From positions 185,560 to 249,559 of the forward strand of contig NZ_QJJU01000006.1 of the NCBI RefSeq assembly GCF_003201655.1: a stretch of 64,000 nt of DNA, in the 5' to 3' direction. The translations under genes were made by a program, and so were the position numbers. Below, in pieces: positions 24,779-33,152 of the stretch. This DNA is from Mycolicibacterium moriokaense (GTDB lineage Bacteria; Actinomycetota; Actinomycetes; Mycobacteriales; Mycobacteriaceae). Under the pieces are notes generated by a model. The model saw only the letters and a list, made by a program, of their open reading frames with translations. It had not been told where the DNA came from and did no database searches. Position 1 is the stretch's first letter, and every line of letters starts with the position of its first letter.

Positions 24779-25957
24779 TTGACCACCCTATCTACGTTTC
24801 CATCGTCGACGTTTCCCGTTGCGAGTCAGGGATTTTCTGGCGCGCCGAGCTTCGGCATTCTGAGCACGTATCCACCCACACCGTGCGGGCTGGCGACGTT
24901 CAGCGCTGCCCTGGCCAGTGGGCTGGGCGCCCACGGCGCCGGCGTCGGCGTCGTGAGGGTGTCCGACGGGCCGCCGTCGGAGAGCGCCCGTGTCATCGGA
25001 GAGCTGGTCAACGGCTCATCGGCATCCGTCGCAGGGTGTGCCGAGTTGCTGAACCACAGCGACGTCGCGGTCATCCAGCATGAGTACGGCATCTACGGAG
25101 GTGTCGACGGAGACGAGGTCGTGGACATCATCGACGGGCTGCGCGTCCCGTCAATCGTGATCGCCCATACGATTCTGAAAGATCCAACGCCACACCAGCG
25201 TTCGGTTCTCGAGGCGGTCGTGGCGCGGGCGGATCAGGTGATCGTGATGTCCGATGCGGCCAGCCAACGGCTACGCCATGGGTTCGACATCGACCGCCAC
25301 AAAGTCACCACGATCCCGCACGGTGCGACCGTCCCGAGGAACGGTTCCGTCTCACGGCGCGGTCGACCGACCCTGTTGACCTGGGGCCTGATTGGCCCTG
25401 GCAAGGGCATCGAGCGCGTGATCGACGCGATGAGCTCGCTCACCGATCTGCCAGGCAAGCCGCGGTATCTGGTTGCCGGCCGAACGCACCCAAAGGTGCT
25501 GGCCGCGGACGGCGAGGCATACCGCGATGCCCGAATGGAACAGGCGCGGCGTAGCGGCGTCGAGGATTCGGTGTGCTTCGACACGGGCTACCGCAACGTC
25601 CCGATGCTGACCGAACTCATCCAGTCCGCCGCCGTCGTCGTCCTGCCCTACGATTCGACCGATCAGGTCACCTCCGGTGTGCTGGTCGACGCCATTGCCA
25701 GCGGCAGGCCAGTTGTAGCCACCGCGTTCCCGCACGCCCTCGAGCTCCTCTCCAGCGGGGCAGGCATAGTCGTCGCCCATGACGACGCGGACGCGCTGGC
25801 ATCAGCCCTGCGCCGGGTACTGACGCAGCCCCGGCTCGCCGGTGACATGGCGGCCGAGGCCCGCCGACTGGCGCCCGCGATGGCTTGGTCGGTTGTCGCG
25901 AGCACGTATCTGAACTTGGCGCATCGGGTCCTGACGCAGCGGCGGGCACGGGTATGA
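24779..25957 (+). CDS. GT4-family glycosyltransferase
   Basis: 392 residues with the GT-B fold. The N-terminal SFGILSTYPPTPCGLATFSAALASGL is the acceptor-side glycine motif, and the C-terminal domain begins LLTWGLIGPGKGIERVIDA and contains VVVLPYDSTDQVTSGVLVDAIASGRPVVAT, the nucleotide-sugar EX7E-type region, here somewhat altered. TTG 24779 is the only plausible start after the in-frame stop at 24755. Its stop overlaps the next start (ATGA). Partner genes encode an (alpha/alpha)6-like protein and a GH130 enzyme, suggesting transfer of mannose in a beta-mannoside. Donor and acceptor are unproven. Confidence 0.85.
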   Translation: MTTLSTFPSSTFPVASQGFSGAPSFGILSTYPPTPCGLATFSAALASGLGAHGAGVGVVRVSDGPPSESARVIGELVNGSSASVAGCAELLNHSDVAVIQHEYGIYGGVDGDEVVDIIDGLRVPSIVIAHTILKDPTPHQRSVLEAVVARADQVIVMSDAASQRLRHGFDIDRHKVTTIPHGATVPRNGSVSRRGRPTLLTWGLIGPGKGIERVIDAMSSLTDLPGKPRYLVAGRTHPKVLAADGEAYRDARMEQARRSGVEDSVCFDTGYRNVPMLTELIQSAAVVVLPYDSTDQVTSGVLVDAIASGRPVVATAFPHALELLSSGAGIVVAHDDADALASALRRVLTQPRLAGDMAAEARRLAPAMAWSVVASTYLNLAHRVLTQRRARV

Positions 25958-26976
25958 CCACGTCGTCGCCGCCCCCGGTTTTCGACCATCTGCTGCGGAT
26001 GAGCGATCGTCGCGGCACGTTTGAGCACGCCTTGTTCACCGACCCCCGGCCCGACCACGGCTACTGCACCGACGACATGGCCCGGGTGCTCGTCGTCACC
26101 ACCCGAGAACCCGACACCGAGGGCTTGGTCAACGGTCTCGCCGGGTTGGCGGTGCGGTTCCTGAACGAAGCGCAGAGTTACAGCGGCCGCTGCCGCAACC
26201 GCATGGACAACACCGGACGTTGGATCGACGAGCCGTCAACCGGGGACCACTGGGGCAGGTGCATCTGGGGCCTCGGAACGGCCGCCGCGCACAGTGATGT
26301 CAGCCTGGTCGGCAGGTTGGCGATCATTCAGTTGGAGCGCGCCGCACAGGAGCGGTCGACATCGCCGCGGGCGATGGCCTTCGCGGCGCTGGGTGCCGCC
26401 GAGCTTCTCGCCGTCAAGCCCGAGCACGACGTGGCGCGCAAGCTCATGACCGACTATGTCGCCTCGCTCGCCGCGACGAACGAAGACAAGGCCTGGCCGT
26501 GGCCGGAGCCCCGGCTCACCTACGCGAACGCCGTTCTCGCGGAGGCGATGATCGCTGCCGGTGCAGCGCTTGACAACTCGACGCTGCGTCAGCGCGGCCT
26601 GGACCTGTTGGGCTGGCTGGTCGAATTCGAAACGGCGGACGGACATTTGTCTCCCACCCCGGTCGGCGGCAGAGGTGCCGACGACGCCCGGCCCGGATTC
26701 GATCAGCAACCGATCGAGGTGGCCACTCTCGCCGATGCGTGTGCGCGTGCTGCCGTCGTCGACGCGGGTGCGATTTGGCCGGACACCGTCCGTGCCGCTG
26801 CGGCCTGGTTCATGGGCGACAACGACGCAGGTCAAGTCATGTGGGATCCGGAAACCGGCGGCGGATACGACGGGCTGCACGCCGACGGGGTAAATGGTAA
26901 CCAGGGCGCCGAGTCGACCCTGGCGGTGATCTCGACTCTCCAGCACGCTCAGCGCTTATCGACTGTGCCGCAATGA
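25954..26976 (+). CDS. (alpha/alpha)6-barrel-like protein of the GT4-GH130 operon
   Basis: 340 residues from the ATG at 25954 (ATGA overlap). It opens FDHLLRMSDRRGTFEHALFTDPRPDHGYCTDDMARVLVV and has regular helix pairs with Trp-rich turns (DHWGRCIWGLGTAAAHSD, WPWPEPRLTYANAVLAEAMI) ending DPETGGGYDGLHADGVNGNQGAESTLAVIST. This is the pattern of proteins often annotated as glycosyltransferase that accompany GH130 genes. The fold suggests a glycoside-acting or sugar-binding barrel, not a GT. Its job is unknown; Asp/Glu-rich loops could form an active site. Confidence 0.75.
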   Translation: MTTSSPPPVFDHLLRMSDRRGTFEHALFTDPRPDHGYCTDDMARVLVVTTREPDTEGLVNGLAGLAVRFLNEAQSYSGRCRNRMDNTGRWIDEPSTGDHWGRCIWGLGTAAAHSDVSLVGRLAIIQLERAAQERSTSPRAMAFAALGAAELLAVKPEHDVARKLMTDYVASLAATNEDKAWPWPEPRLTYANAVLAEAMIAAGAALDNSTLRQRGLDLLGWLVEFETADGHLSPTPVGGRGADDARPGFDQQPIEVATLADACARAAVVDAGAIWPDTVRAAAAWFMGDNDAGQVMWDPETGGGYDGLHADGVNGNQGAESTLAVISTLQHAQRLSTVPQ

Positions 26977-28451
26977 CTTCGGTTCGGGCGGGCCTCGTAA
27001 CGCGCAGCCCGCAGCGGATCGCGGCCGACCGGTCTAGGGTCGTCACGCAGCTGTTCGTGCCCGGGCAGGAGGGTTTCGAGCATCAGGACTCCCGCTCGGG
27101 TGCAGTGCTGGCCCGCATCCTGGCCATCGACGAGGACGAGGTGCGCGCGTCGTTGGATGACGTCATCACCCGCTTCGAGGGGCGGCATCGCGATCTGGTC
27201 GGCACATTCCGCACGCACGCCCGTGAAGTCGCCGACAGAATCGATCCCACCCGCGATCTCTCCGAGTCGCGAATGTTGTTGCTGGGTGCGGTGTTCACCA
27301 ATGAGTACGCGATCGAGGGTGCGGCGTTGTGCAACCCGAGCATGGTGGCTCACCCGGATCAGACCGGAATCGCGGCGGGCAGCCTGAGGTTCGTGATGAG
27401 CGTGCGGGGAATCGGGGAGGGACACCGTTCGTCCATCGGATTCCGGACGGGCGTTATCGACGGGGTAGGTGATGTCGCCATCGACGATCCGGCTCCGTTC
27501 GCCACTGTCGGAGAAGTCGTTCCGACGCTGCTGGACGGCTCAGTGATGCGTCGTGAGCTGGGTCGGCTGCGAGGTGCCGGCGAGGCCGCCGACTATGTCC
27601 TCGATGCGCTGGGCGACCAGTTCACCCGGTCCGACCTCGACGAACAACTTGACAAGCTTCAGACCCACCGAAGAACGCGTGGCCACGCGACGGCGACGAT
27701 CTCGCTGATTCGGACCATCGCCGAACGGACCTACGGCGTCGAATTCGCTGACGACAGCCAGCTGTCCGAGCGCGTTCTGTATCCGGCGATGGGGGCCGAG
27801 GCGGCAGGCATGGAGGACGCCCGGTTCGTCCGCTTCGTCGACGACGACGGGTCGGTCACGTTCTACGCCAGTTACACCGCATACAGCGGATCTCACATCA
27901 GTCAGCAGCTGTTGGAGACGGCCAACTTCCACGCGTTTGCTTCCACGCCGATGGTGGGCCGCGCCGCAGAAAACAAGGGCCTGGCACTGTTTCCGCGCCG
28001 GATTCGTGGGCGCTTCGCGGCCATGTGCAGATCGGACCGCGAATCGAATTCGATTGCGTACTCGGATCACCCGTTCGAGTGGGCCGATTCGGTTCGTTGC
28101 CAACGACCGGTTCGGGCTTGGGAGGCATTGCAACTCGGGAACTGTGGTCCACCAATTGAAACCGAGGCCGGCTGGCTGGTGCTCACCCACGGCGTCGGCC
28201 CGATGCGCACCTACCGCATCGGGGCGATGCTGCTCGATCTCGAGGATCCGACACGGATAGTCGGTCAGCTCCGTGAGCCGCTGCTGAGCCCCGCCGCCGA
28301 CGAGCAGGACGGCTATGTCCCCAATGTCGTCTACTCGTGCGGTGGGCTGGTGCATGGGGGAACATTGGTGTTGCCGTATGGCATAGGTGACGCCGCTATC
28401 GGTGTCGCGACGGCGCCGCTGGGTGATCTGTTGACCGCCCTCGACGCGTGA
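26973..28451 (+). CDS. GH130-family glycoside phosphorylase/hydrolase
   Basis: 492 residues of five-bladed-propeller GH130 type. GMEDARFVRFVDDDG contains the conserved Glu-Asp-x-Arg with the proton donor Asp, and NKGLALFPRRIRGRFAAMCRSD, VLTHGVGPMRTYRIGAMLLDL and YVPNVVYSCGGLVHGGTLVLPYG are family blocks. GH130 enzymes phosphorolyse or hydrolyse beta-mannosides (beta-1,2 or beta-1,4). An N-terminal extension of about 180 residues precedes the propeller. ATGA overlap with the upstream gene. In this operon it may recycle or trim the GT4 product; linkage is not predictable by eye. Confidence 0.85.
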   Translation: MTSVRAGLVTRSPQRIAADRSRVVTQLFVPGQEGFEHQDSRSGAVLARILAIDEDEVRASLDDVITRFEGRHRDLVGTFRTHAREVADRIDPTRDLSESRMLLLGAVFTNEYAIEGAALCNPSMVAHPDQTGIAAGSLRFVMSVRGIGEGHRSSIGFRTGVIDGVGDVAIDDPAPFATVGEVVPTLLDGSVMRRELGRLRGAGEAADYVLDALGDQFTRSDLDEQLDKLQTHRRTRGHATATISLIRTIAERTYGVEFADDSQLSERVLYPAMGAEAAGMEDARFVRFVDDDGSVTFYASYTAYSGSHISQQLLETANFHAFASTPMVGRAAENKGLALFPRRIRGRFAAMCRSDRESNSIAYSDHPFEWADSVRCQRPVRAWEALQLGNCGPPIETEAGWLVLTHGVGPMRTYRIGAMLLDLEDPTRIVGQLREPLLSPAADEQDGYVPNVVYSCGGLVHGGTLVLPYGIGDAAIGVATAPLGDLLTALDA

Positions 28452-28475
28452 CCGTCGGTCAGCTGGAGGGAACAC

Positions 28476-29279
28476 ATGAGACGAGAGGTCGCCGCTGAAC
28501 TCGCGGTCGAGATCGCGGCGCCGACGACCCTGGAGTTCCAGATCGCGGTCGCACCCCATCCCAACACCGAGGTGTACGAGTCACTGTCCTTCGACTTGGA
28601 TGGCGCGAGCGTGTACCCCATGGAGATCAGTGGAGTGCACGGCAATCGCATTCACAAGCTGGACGTGCCGGTCGGCAATCTGAGCGTCAGCTACAGCGCA
28701 ACGATCGTCGGGCGGACCGACCCGGCGCCGGTGACGGAGTATGACCTTTCGATGTATCTGCGCCCAAGCCGCTACGCCGAGGCCGACAAGTTCTACGGTT
28801 TCGCCGCAACGGAATTCGGCCGTTACAGCGATTCCGCGACGTTGTTGGAGAAGGTGTCCTCGTGGGTGGGTCACCGGCTGAACTACGTGCCGGGGTCCAG
28901 CGATCCGATCGATGGAGCGGTGGACACCCTGCTAGCGGGCGCGGGGGTGTGCCGCGACTTCGCGCACCTAGTGGTGGCGATGCTGCGGGCGGTGTTCGTG
29001 CCTGCCCGCGTGGTTTCCGTCTACGCGCCCGGCCTGTACCCGATGGATTTCCACGCGGTGGCGGAGGCGTTCGTCGAAGGGCAGTGGCGGGTGGTTGACG
29101 GGACATTGTTGGCGCCGCGCCAGACGCTGGTGCGCATCGCCACCGGACGTGATGCCGCCGACATCGCGTTCTTGGCCAATCACAACGGTGCGATCACGCT
29201 CACCAACATGGCGGTGACGGCGGTCGTCGATGGCGATCTTCCGATGGACTCGATCGACCAACTGGTATCGATCGGTTGA
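28476..29279 (+). CDS. Transglutaminase-like protein
   Basis: 267 residues. An N-terminal beta domain of about 110 residues is followed by a Transglut_core domain with the papain-like triad: Cys in GAGVCRDFAHLVVAML, His in YPMDFHAVAEAFV, Asp in WRVVDGTLLA. No signal peptide, so cytoplasmic. A strong GGAGGG precedes the ATG. It starts 24 bases after the GH130 gene and may be part of that operon. Bacterial members often act as proteases, amidases or peptide-modifying enzymes; the target is unknown. Confidence 0.83.
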   Translation: MRREVAAELAVEIAAPTTLEFQIAVAPHPNTEVYESLSFDLDGASVYPMEISGVHGNRIHKLDVPVGNLSVSYSATIVGRTDPAPVTEYDLSMYLRPSRYAEADKFYGFAATEFGRYSDSATLLEKVSSWVGHRLNYVPGSSDPIDGAVDTLLAGAGVCRDFAHLVVAMLRAVFVPARVVSVYAPGLYPMDFHAVAEAFVEGQWRVVDGTLLAPRQTLVRIATGRDAADIAFLANHNGAITLTNMAVTAVVDGDLPMDSIDQLVSIG

Positions 29280-29386
29280 CCACGGCATGTCGGTACCCAC
29301 GCCCCGTCACAGGAAAGAGCGTAACGTCGTAGATATCGGGCAGCTCGCTTGCGAGCGAAACATGCTCGACCGAAAAGGAAATCGCG

Positions 29387-29545
29387 ATGTCTTCGCCAAC
29401 ACTGTTCCGCTCGCCTTACGTCATCCGTGTCGATCTCGTCACGGACACCATCAAGGCTCACTCGAAGCTTGGAGACAAGGCGGCTAGCGAACTGGCCGTG
29501 CACATTCTGCACGCGCTGAATTCGATCCCCGAGAAGGTGCGCTGA
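29387..29545 (+). CDS. Small DUF6307-like protein (52 aa)
   Basis: 52 residues, mainly helical: SPYVIRVDLVTDTIKAHSKL, then KAASELAVHILHALNSIPEKVR. The repeated pattern of a helix, a turn after KLGDKAA and the ending IPEKVR matches a small mycobacterial family (DUF6307) with no known role. AAGGAA lies seven bases before the ATG. A small hairpin (GCCAAC-GCC-GTTGGC, 29551-29565) follows the stop and may end the transcript. Confidence 0.7.
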   Translation: MSSPTLFRSPYVIRVDLVTDTIKAHSKLGDKAASELAVHILHALNSIPEKVR

Positions 29546-29679
29546 GCGCTGCCAACGCCGTTGGCCAACACTGTTGACAAGCCGTCTAGCAGGGCGTTTA
29601 CTAGAGGTCTAGTCCGGAAACCGGCGACGGCTGTGTCAGTACGCCTGACCGGAGTTCGCGCGTGGGTCGGAGGACGACC

Positions 29680-29757
29680 ATGACGACAAATGCGCCCGGC
29701 CACCATGAATGCGCCCCAACAGCGCGCTCGAAACGAGGCCACGATGAGCAAGTCTGA
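29680..29757 (+). CDS. Possible 25-codon leader ORF overlapping the HPF-like start
   Basis: ATG 29680 has GGAGG with six bases spacing and encodes a His-rich 25-residue peptide (MTTNAPGHHECAP at the start) ending 14 bases inside the next gene. It could couple or tune translation of the HPF-like protein. No homology is known; it may be fortuitous. Confidence 0.3.
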   Translation: MTTNAPGHHECAPTARSKRGHDEQV

Positions 29758-30160
29758 CGACAAACAACGAATCACCTTTCGTGAGAACGTTATCCGCGTG
29801 GGCGCGGGTTTCGTAGCGAAGGAGCGTCCGCTCGTGTTGGATACGTTGTCGGCGCTCGAGCCGCATCTGGGGAGGTGGGATCCGCACGATGTGGATATCG
29901 ATGTCTCCCTGCAGGACCGCGGTGGTAATGAGCAGCGGATCACGCTGCGCGCGCGACTGCCCGGCCTTCCGCAGCTGGTAGCGGTCGCTGAGAACTCGGA
30001 TATAGCCCGTGCTCTTGCTGATGCGAAGCGCGAGCTGATCCGACAGCTTGAACACCAAAAATCTGCGCGCGAACCCATGAACAATCGCCGGCTCAGGCGT
30101 GCCACGATTCGGCACCCGCGCGCGTCCGCGCAGCCCGAGGTCACCGAAGTCGGAACGTAA
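29744..30160 (+). CDS. HPF/RaiA (S30AE)-like ribosome-associated protein
   Basis: 138 residues. The first 105 or so have the beta-alpha-beta-beta-beta-alpha order of ribosome hibernation factors: WDPHDVDIDVSLQDRG, EQRITLRARLPGLPQLVAVAENSDIARALADAKRELIRQLEHQKSA. The Ala/Arg-rich tail is basic. It lacks the C-terminal dimerisation domain of long HPF. GAGG precedes ATG 29744. It would bind the 30S subunit under stress; resemblance is to the fold and to DosR-linked mycobacterial homologues such as Rv0079, but identity is low, so the role is inferred. Confidence 0.65.
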   Translation: MSKSDDKQRITFRENVIRVGAGFVAKERPLVLDTLSALEPHLGRWDPHDVDIDVSLQDRGGNEQRITLRARLPGLPQLVAVAENSDIARALADAKRELIRQLEHQKSAREPMNNRRLRRATIRHPRASAQPEVTEVGT

Positions 30161-30164
30161 GCGC

Positions 30165-30347
30165 ATGCCGAGACCAAGCAACTCGAACGGTGGCGCGTTC
30201 ACCGTCTTTGACATGCTCCGTGCCGGTGTTCGTCGCAGGGTAAGAAGCGCGGAAATGGATGCGGCCCAGTCGACTTGGGATTCCGAAGGCGGGGCAATCG
30301 AAGACGGTGCGCCGCTCAGTCTCTGGCCCGAAGGTTATTGCGCATAG
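30165..30347 (+). CDS. Small hypothetical protein (60 aa)
   Basis: 60 residues starting four bases after the HPF-like stop. The middle (FTVFDMLRAGVRRRVRSAEMDA) is basic and helical, the end is acidic to neutral (SEGGAIEDGAPLSLWPEGYCA). No recognised family. It may be co-transcribed with the HPF-like gene. Its 3' end overlaps the convergent dehydrogenase gene by 13 bases, and coding character is only moderate. Confidence 0.4.
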   Translation: MPRPSNSNGGAFTVFDMLRAGVRRRVRSAEMDAAQSTWDSEGGAIEDGAPLSLWPEGYCA

Positions 30348-31543
30348 GTGTGGCGGGCGCCGAACTGCTCGGTGTGGGCAGTACGAACAAGGTGCGGATA
30401 GGCATCGTCGCGATGCTGGAACGACAGGACGCTGGGGTTGAGGACAACACCGTCGCGGATCTCGATGGCCCTGGAGATCGTCGGGCTCATATTCCACGCC
30501 GCCGGCCCGGCCAGAAGCGTTTCGATGTGCGGCAGCAACGCCTCGCTGATCTCCCAGGTCGCTGAGTTCCACAGGTAGGACGGGCTGTGGTCCACGGCGT
30601 AGTAGTGCGCGCCGTTCGCCACCTCGATGACCGGATGGGTGAACGTGGTCGGGTGCGCCCAGCTGAAACCCATGGCCACGTCGCAGGAGACGTCGACGAT
30701 CAGGCTGCCTGCTGTGAACGAGGGCAGGTCGTCCTCGGTGAGGAAAATCAGTGGAGCATCGGGATCCTGGAGAACGCAGTTGACGACGATGTCGTTGTCG
30801 GCGAGTACCCGAGCCACCGGCACCACACCTTCGTCCGGCGTATCGGCCCACGTCCGCTCGGGCGTGTCCTCGTCGCGTCCCATCTGGATGATCTGCGTCG
30901 AGTGAATCGGCGAACCGACGGCAGCGATCTCACGATTGGTGAGGACACGCACATCATCAACGCCGTGGGCGTTCAGGGCGGTGACGGCGCCGCGCGCGGT
31001 GGCGCCGAATCCGATGACTGCAGCGCGCAGCCGCCGACCATAGCTACCGGTGATCCCTGCCAGTTGCATGGCATGCAAAACGGAGCAGTAGCCGGCGAGC
31101 TCGTTGTTCTTGTGAAAGACGTGCAGCCCGAATCCCCCGTCAGTTTGCCAATGGTTCATCGCTTCGAAGGCGATCAGCGTCAACCGCCGATCGATGGCGA
31201 TCTGGGTCAGGGCGGGATCCTGCACGCAGTGCGGCCACCCCCAGACAGCCTGTCCCGCATGGAGTTCCGTCAGATCCTCGGCCTGGACCTTAGGCAACAG
31301 AATGACGTCGCATCCGGCGATAAGCTGTTCGCGGGTGCGGATTCCGCCGACGAATTTGGCCAATGCCCCATCCGTGACGCCGAAGTCCGAGCCGTAACCA
31401 TGCTCGAGGAAGATCTGGGGTCGGAACCGACGATCGATCCTACTGAAATGCGCAGGGTGAATTGGCAGTCTGCGCTCGTTCGGTTTGCGCGAACGAGCAA
31501 GAACGCCTAGTGAAAGCTGTTGTGTCTCAGCGCTTCTTGTCAT
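30335..31543 (-). CDS. N(5)-(carboxyethyl)ornithine synthase-like / alanine dehydrogenase-PNT family protein
   Basis: 402 residues. The N-terminal half has the AlaDh_PNT_N substrate domain (LGVLARSRKPNERRLPIHPAHF, IFLEHGYGSDFGVTDGAL) and the second half an NAD-binding Rossmann motif in AAVIGFGATARGAVTALNAHG. The ending PSYLWNSATWEIS is unlike normal alanine dehydrogenase and closer to N5-(1-carboxyethyl)ornithine synthase. That enzyme condenses pyruvate with the ornithine side-chain amine using NADPH. ATG 31543 lies inside the 3' end of the upstream small basic gene, with GAGG nine bases before. Substrate assignment is tentative. Confidence 0.72.
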   Translation of the reverse strand: MTRSAETQQLSLGVLARSRKPNERRLPIHPAHFSRIDRRFRPQIFLEHGYGSDFGVTDGALAKFVGGIRTREQLIAGCDVILLPKVQAEDLTELHAGQAVWGWPHCVQDPALTQIAIDRRLTLIAFEAMNHWQTDGGFGLHVFHKNNELAGYCSVLHAMQLAGITGSYGRRLRAAVIGFGATARGAVTALNAHGVDDVRVLTNREIAAVGSPIHSTQIIQMGRDEDTPERTWADTPDEGVVPVARVLADNDIVVNCVLQDPDAPLIFLTEDDLPSFTAGSLIVDVSCDVAMGFSWAHPTTFTHPVIEVANGAHYYAVDHSPSYLWNSATWEISEALLPHIETLLAGPAAWNMSPTISRAIEIRDGVVLNPSVLSFQHRDDAYPHLVRTAHTEQFGARHTYAQ

Positions 31544-31664
31544 GAAACAAAGCCTCGGCAGACGAGGCCTTGGCCGCACTCTTGGCGTTCTTAGCGGCGC
31601 GCTTCTCCTTCAGGGATTTTCCGGCCTTCTTGGACATCGTTTGTCGAGGAGATTTGTCAGACAT
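31527..31664 (-). CDS. Small Lys-rich basic protein (45 aa)
   Basis: 45 residues, strongly basic: begins MSDKSPRQTMSKKAGKSLKE and ends ALFHDKKR. The pattern is found in short conserved mycobacterial proteins of unknown function. AAGGGG precedes the ATG at 31664. Its last 17 bases overlap the start of the dehydrogenase gene in another frame, indicating translational coupling. It may bind nucleic acid or the ribosome because of its charge; this is a guess. Confidence 0.7.
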   Translation of the reverse strand: MSDKSPRQTMSKKAGKSLKEKRAAKNAKSAAKASSAEALFHDKKR

Positions 31665-31735
31665 CGCTTGCCCCTTGATCATGGGGGCCTGAGTGGTCCC
31701 GATGCTCTGACCATACCCCTTTGCCCTGGCAGCTG

Positions 31736-31779
31736 CGTTGACCCACGTCGTTGACCCACGGCATCGGCGTCACTAGACT
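31736..31779 (+). promoter_or_regulatory. Strong promoter with duplicated -35 element for the desaturase gene
   Basis: CGTTGACCCACG occurs twice in tandem with a 13-base period (31736-31747, 31749-31760). The second TTGACC (31751-31756) is 17 bases from TAGACT (31774-31779), a near-consensus SigA-type promoter. Transcription would begin near 31786, giving a leader of about 110 bases. The repeat may also be an activator or repressor site. Confidence 0.65.
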
Positions 31780-31898
31780 GGTGGTACGCCGACGCACTCC
31801 CGTCGTCTCCATCAATTCGACCGGTCGTCCGCACTCGCCATCGGGTTCTCACAACAGCCCGGACCCTCGCTTATTCGGGCGGATCGACCAGGACACCA

Positions 31899-33152
31899 AT
31901 GGCAATCACCAACATCGCCGCGTATGCCCATCTGAGTGACGCGGACATCGAGGCGCTCGGGTTCGAACTCGACGCGATTCGCAGCGACATCGAGGAGTCG
32001 CTCGGCAAAAACGACGCAGCCTATATCCGACGCACGATCAGGTTCCAACGGACGCTCGACGTGGTTGCGCGACTGGTCATCGGGTGCAGCCGGTCACGGG
32101 CCGGCTGGGTCCTGGGGACAGCCTCGCTGGCCGCGGCGAAATGTGTCGAGAACATGGAGATCAGCCACAACGTCCTCCATGGCCAATGGGATTGGATGAA
32201 CGATCCGGAAATTCACTCGAGCACCTGGGACTGGGACATGGTCGGTGTCTCCTCGCAGTGGAGGTATTCGCACAACTACCGCCACCACGTGTTCAACAAC
32301 GTGCTCGGCATGGATGAGGATCTCGGCTTCGGCGTGATTCGGGTAACCCGCGACCAGCGATGGCAACCACAGCATCTGCTACAGCCGCTCCGGAACCTGT
32401 TGTTGGCGAGCATCTTCGAATGGGGCATTGCCCTTCATGGCATCCATTCGGAGCGGGATCGTTTGATGCCAGATGCTGGAAAGGTGGCCGAGGCACGGGC
32501 CGCACTGGTCGGAAAGATCGCCAGCCAAACCGTCAAGGACTACGTCCTCTTCCCAGCGATGAGCCGATCTCGCTGGCGCAGAACCTTGGCTGCAGACGTG
32601 GTGGCCAACCTTATGCGCAACCTCTGGACGTATGTGGTGATCTTTTGCGGGCACTTCCCCGATGGCGCGGAGAAGTTCACCGAAGACGTGCTCGAACACG
32701 AAACACGAGCCGAGTGGTACCTGCGGCAGATGCTGGGCTCCGCGAACTTCAAAGCCGGCCCGCTACTGGCGTTCTCGAGCGGCAACCTGTGCTACCAGAT
32801 CGAGCACCACTTGTTCCCCGACCTGCCGAGTAACCGCTACGCGCAGATCGCCGTGCGCGTTCGGGCACTATGCGACAAGTACGATCTGCCCTACACCACC
32901 GGTTCGCTTGTGCACCAGTATCTTTTGACGCTGCGGACCATCAACAAACTGGCGCTTCCCGACCGATTCCTGGTGGCCACGAGCGACGACGCCCCGGAAA
33001 CTGCTTCGGAACGGAAGTTCAGCGCTGCTGCTACGTCAGTTGCCCGATTGGGTGGCCCGATAGTGGGGCTGCGAACGGCTTTGCGGGCCCGTGCTCGCCG
33101 CACGCACCTGGGAAGAGCCGTCACACACCCGCGCAATGGTCCTGGAGATTAG
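31899..33152 (+). CDS. Membrane fatty acyl-CoA desaturase (DesA3-like)
   Basis: 417 residues, an integral membrane di-iron desaturase. The three histidine boxes are intact: HNVLH at 90-94, HNYRHH at 125-130 and QIEHH at 300-304 (SGNLCYQIEHHLFPDLP). Length and boxes fit the mycobacterial DesA3 type that introduces a Delta9 double bond in stearoyl-CoA with a reductase partner. The partner is not adjacent. ATG 31899 has no strong ribosome binding site. Its last 32 bases overlap the convergent STAS gene. Confidence 0.88.
   Translation: MAITNIAAYAHLSDADIEALGFELDAIRSDIEESLGKNDAAYIRRTIRFQRTLDVVARLVIGCSRSRAGWVLGTASLAAAKCVENMEISHNVLHGQWDWMNDPEIHSSTWDWDMVGVSSQWRYSHNYRHHVFNNVLGMDEDLGFGVIRVTRDQRWQPQHLLQPLRNLLLASIFEWGIALHGIHSERDRLMPDAGKVAEARAALVGKIASQTVKDYVLFPAMSRSRWRRTLAADVVANLMRNLWTYVVIFCGHFPDGAEKFTEDVLEHETRAEWYLRQMLGSANFKAGPLLAFSSGNLCYQIEHHLFPDLPSNRYAQIAVRVRALCDKYDLPYTTGSLVHQYLLTLRTINKLALPDRFLVATSDDAPETASERKFSAAATSVARLGGPIVGLRTALRARARRTHLGRAVTHPRNGPGD

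Noticed and set aside
24697..25083. Open frame starting at ATG 24697 ahead of the glycosyltransferase
   Set aside because: It runs into the glycosyltransferase gene in a different frame and loses protein-like character; the GT4 frame is unambiguous from 24779.
29551..29565. GCCAAC-GCC-GTTGGC hairpin as a terminator
   Set aside because: Only six base pairs and no T-run; mentioned with the preceding gene but not listed as a terminator.
30587..31510. Plus-strand open frame of 307 codons
   Set aside because: Antisense to the AlaDH/PNT-type gene, which has a clear Rossmann motif.
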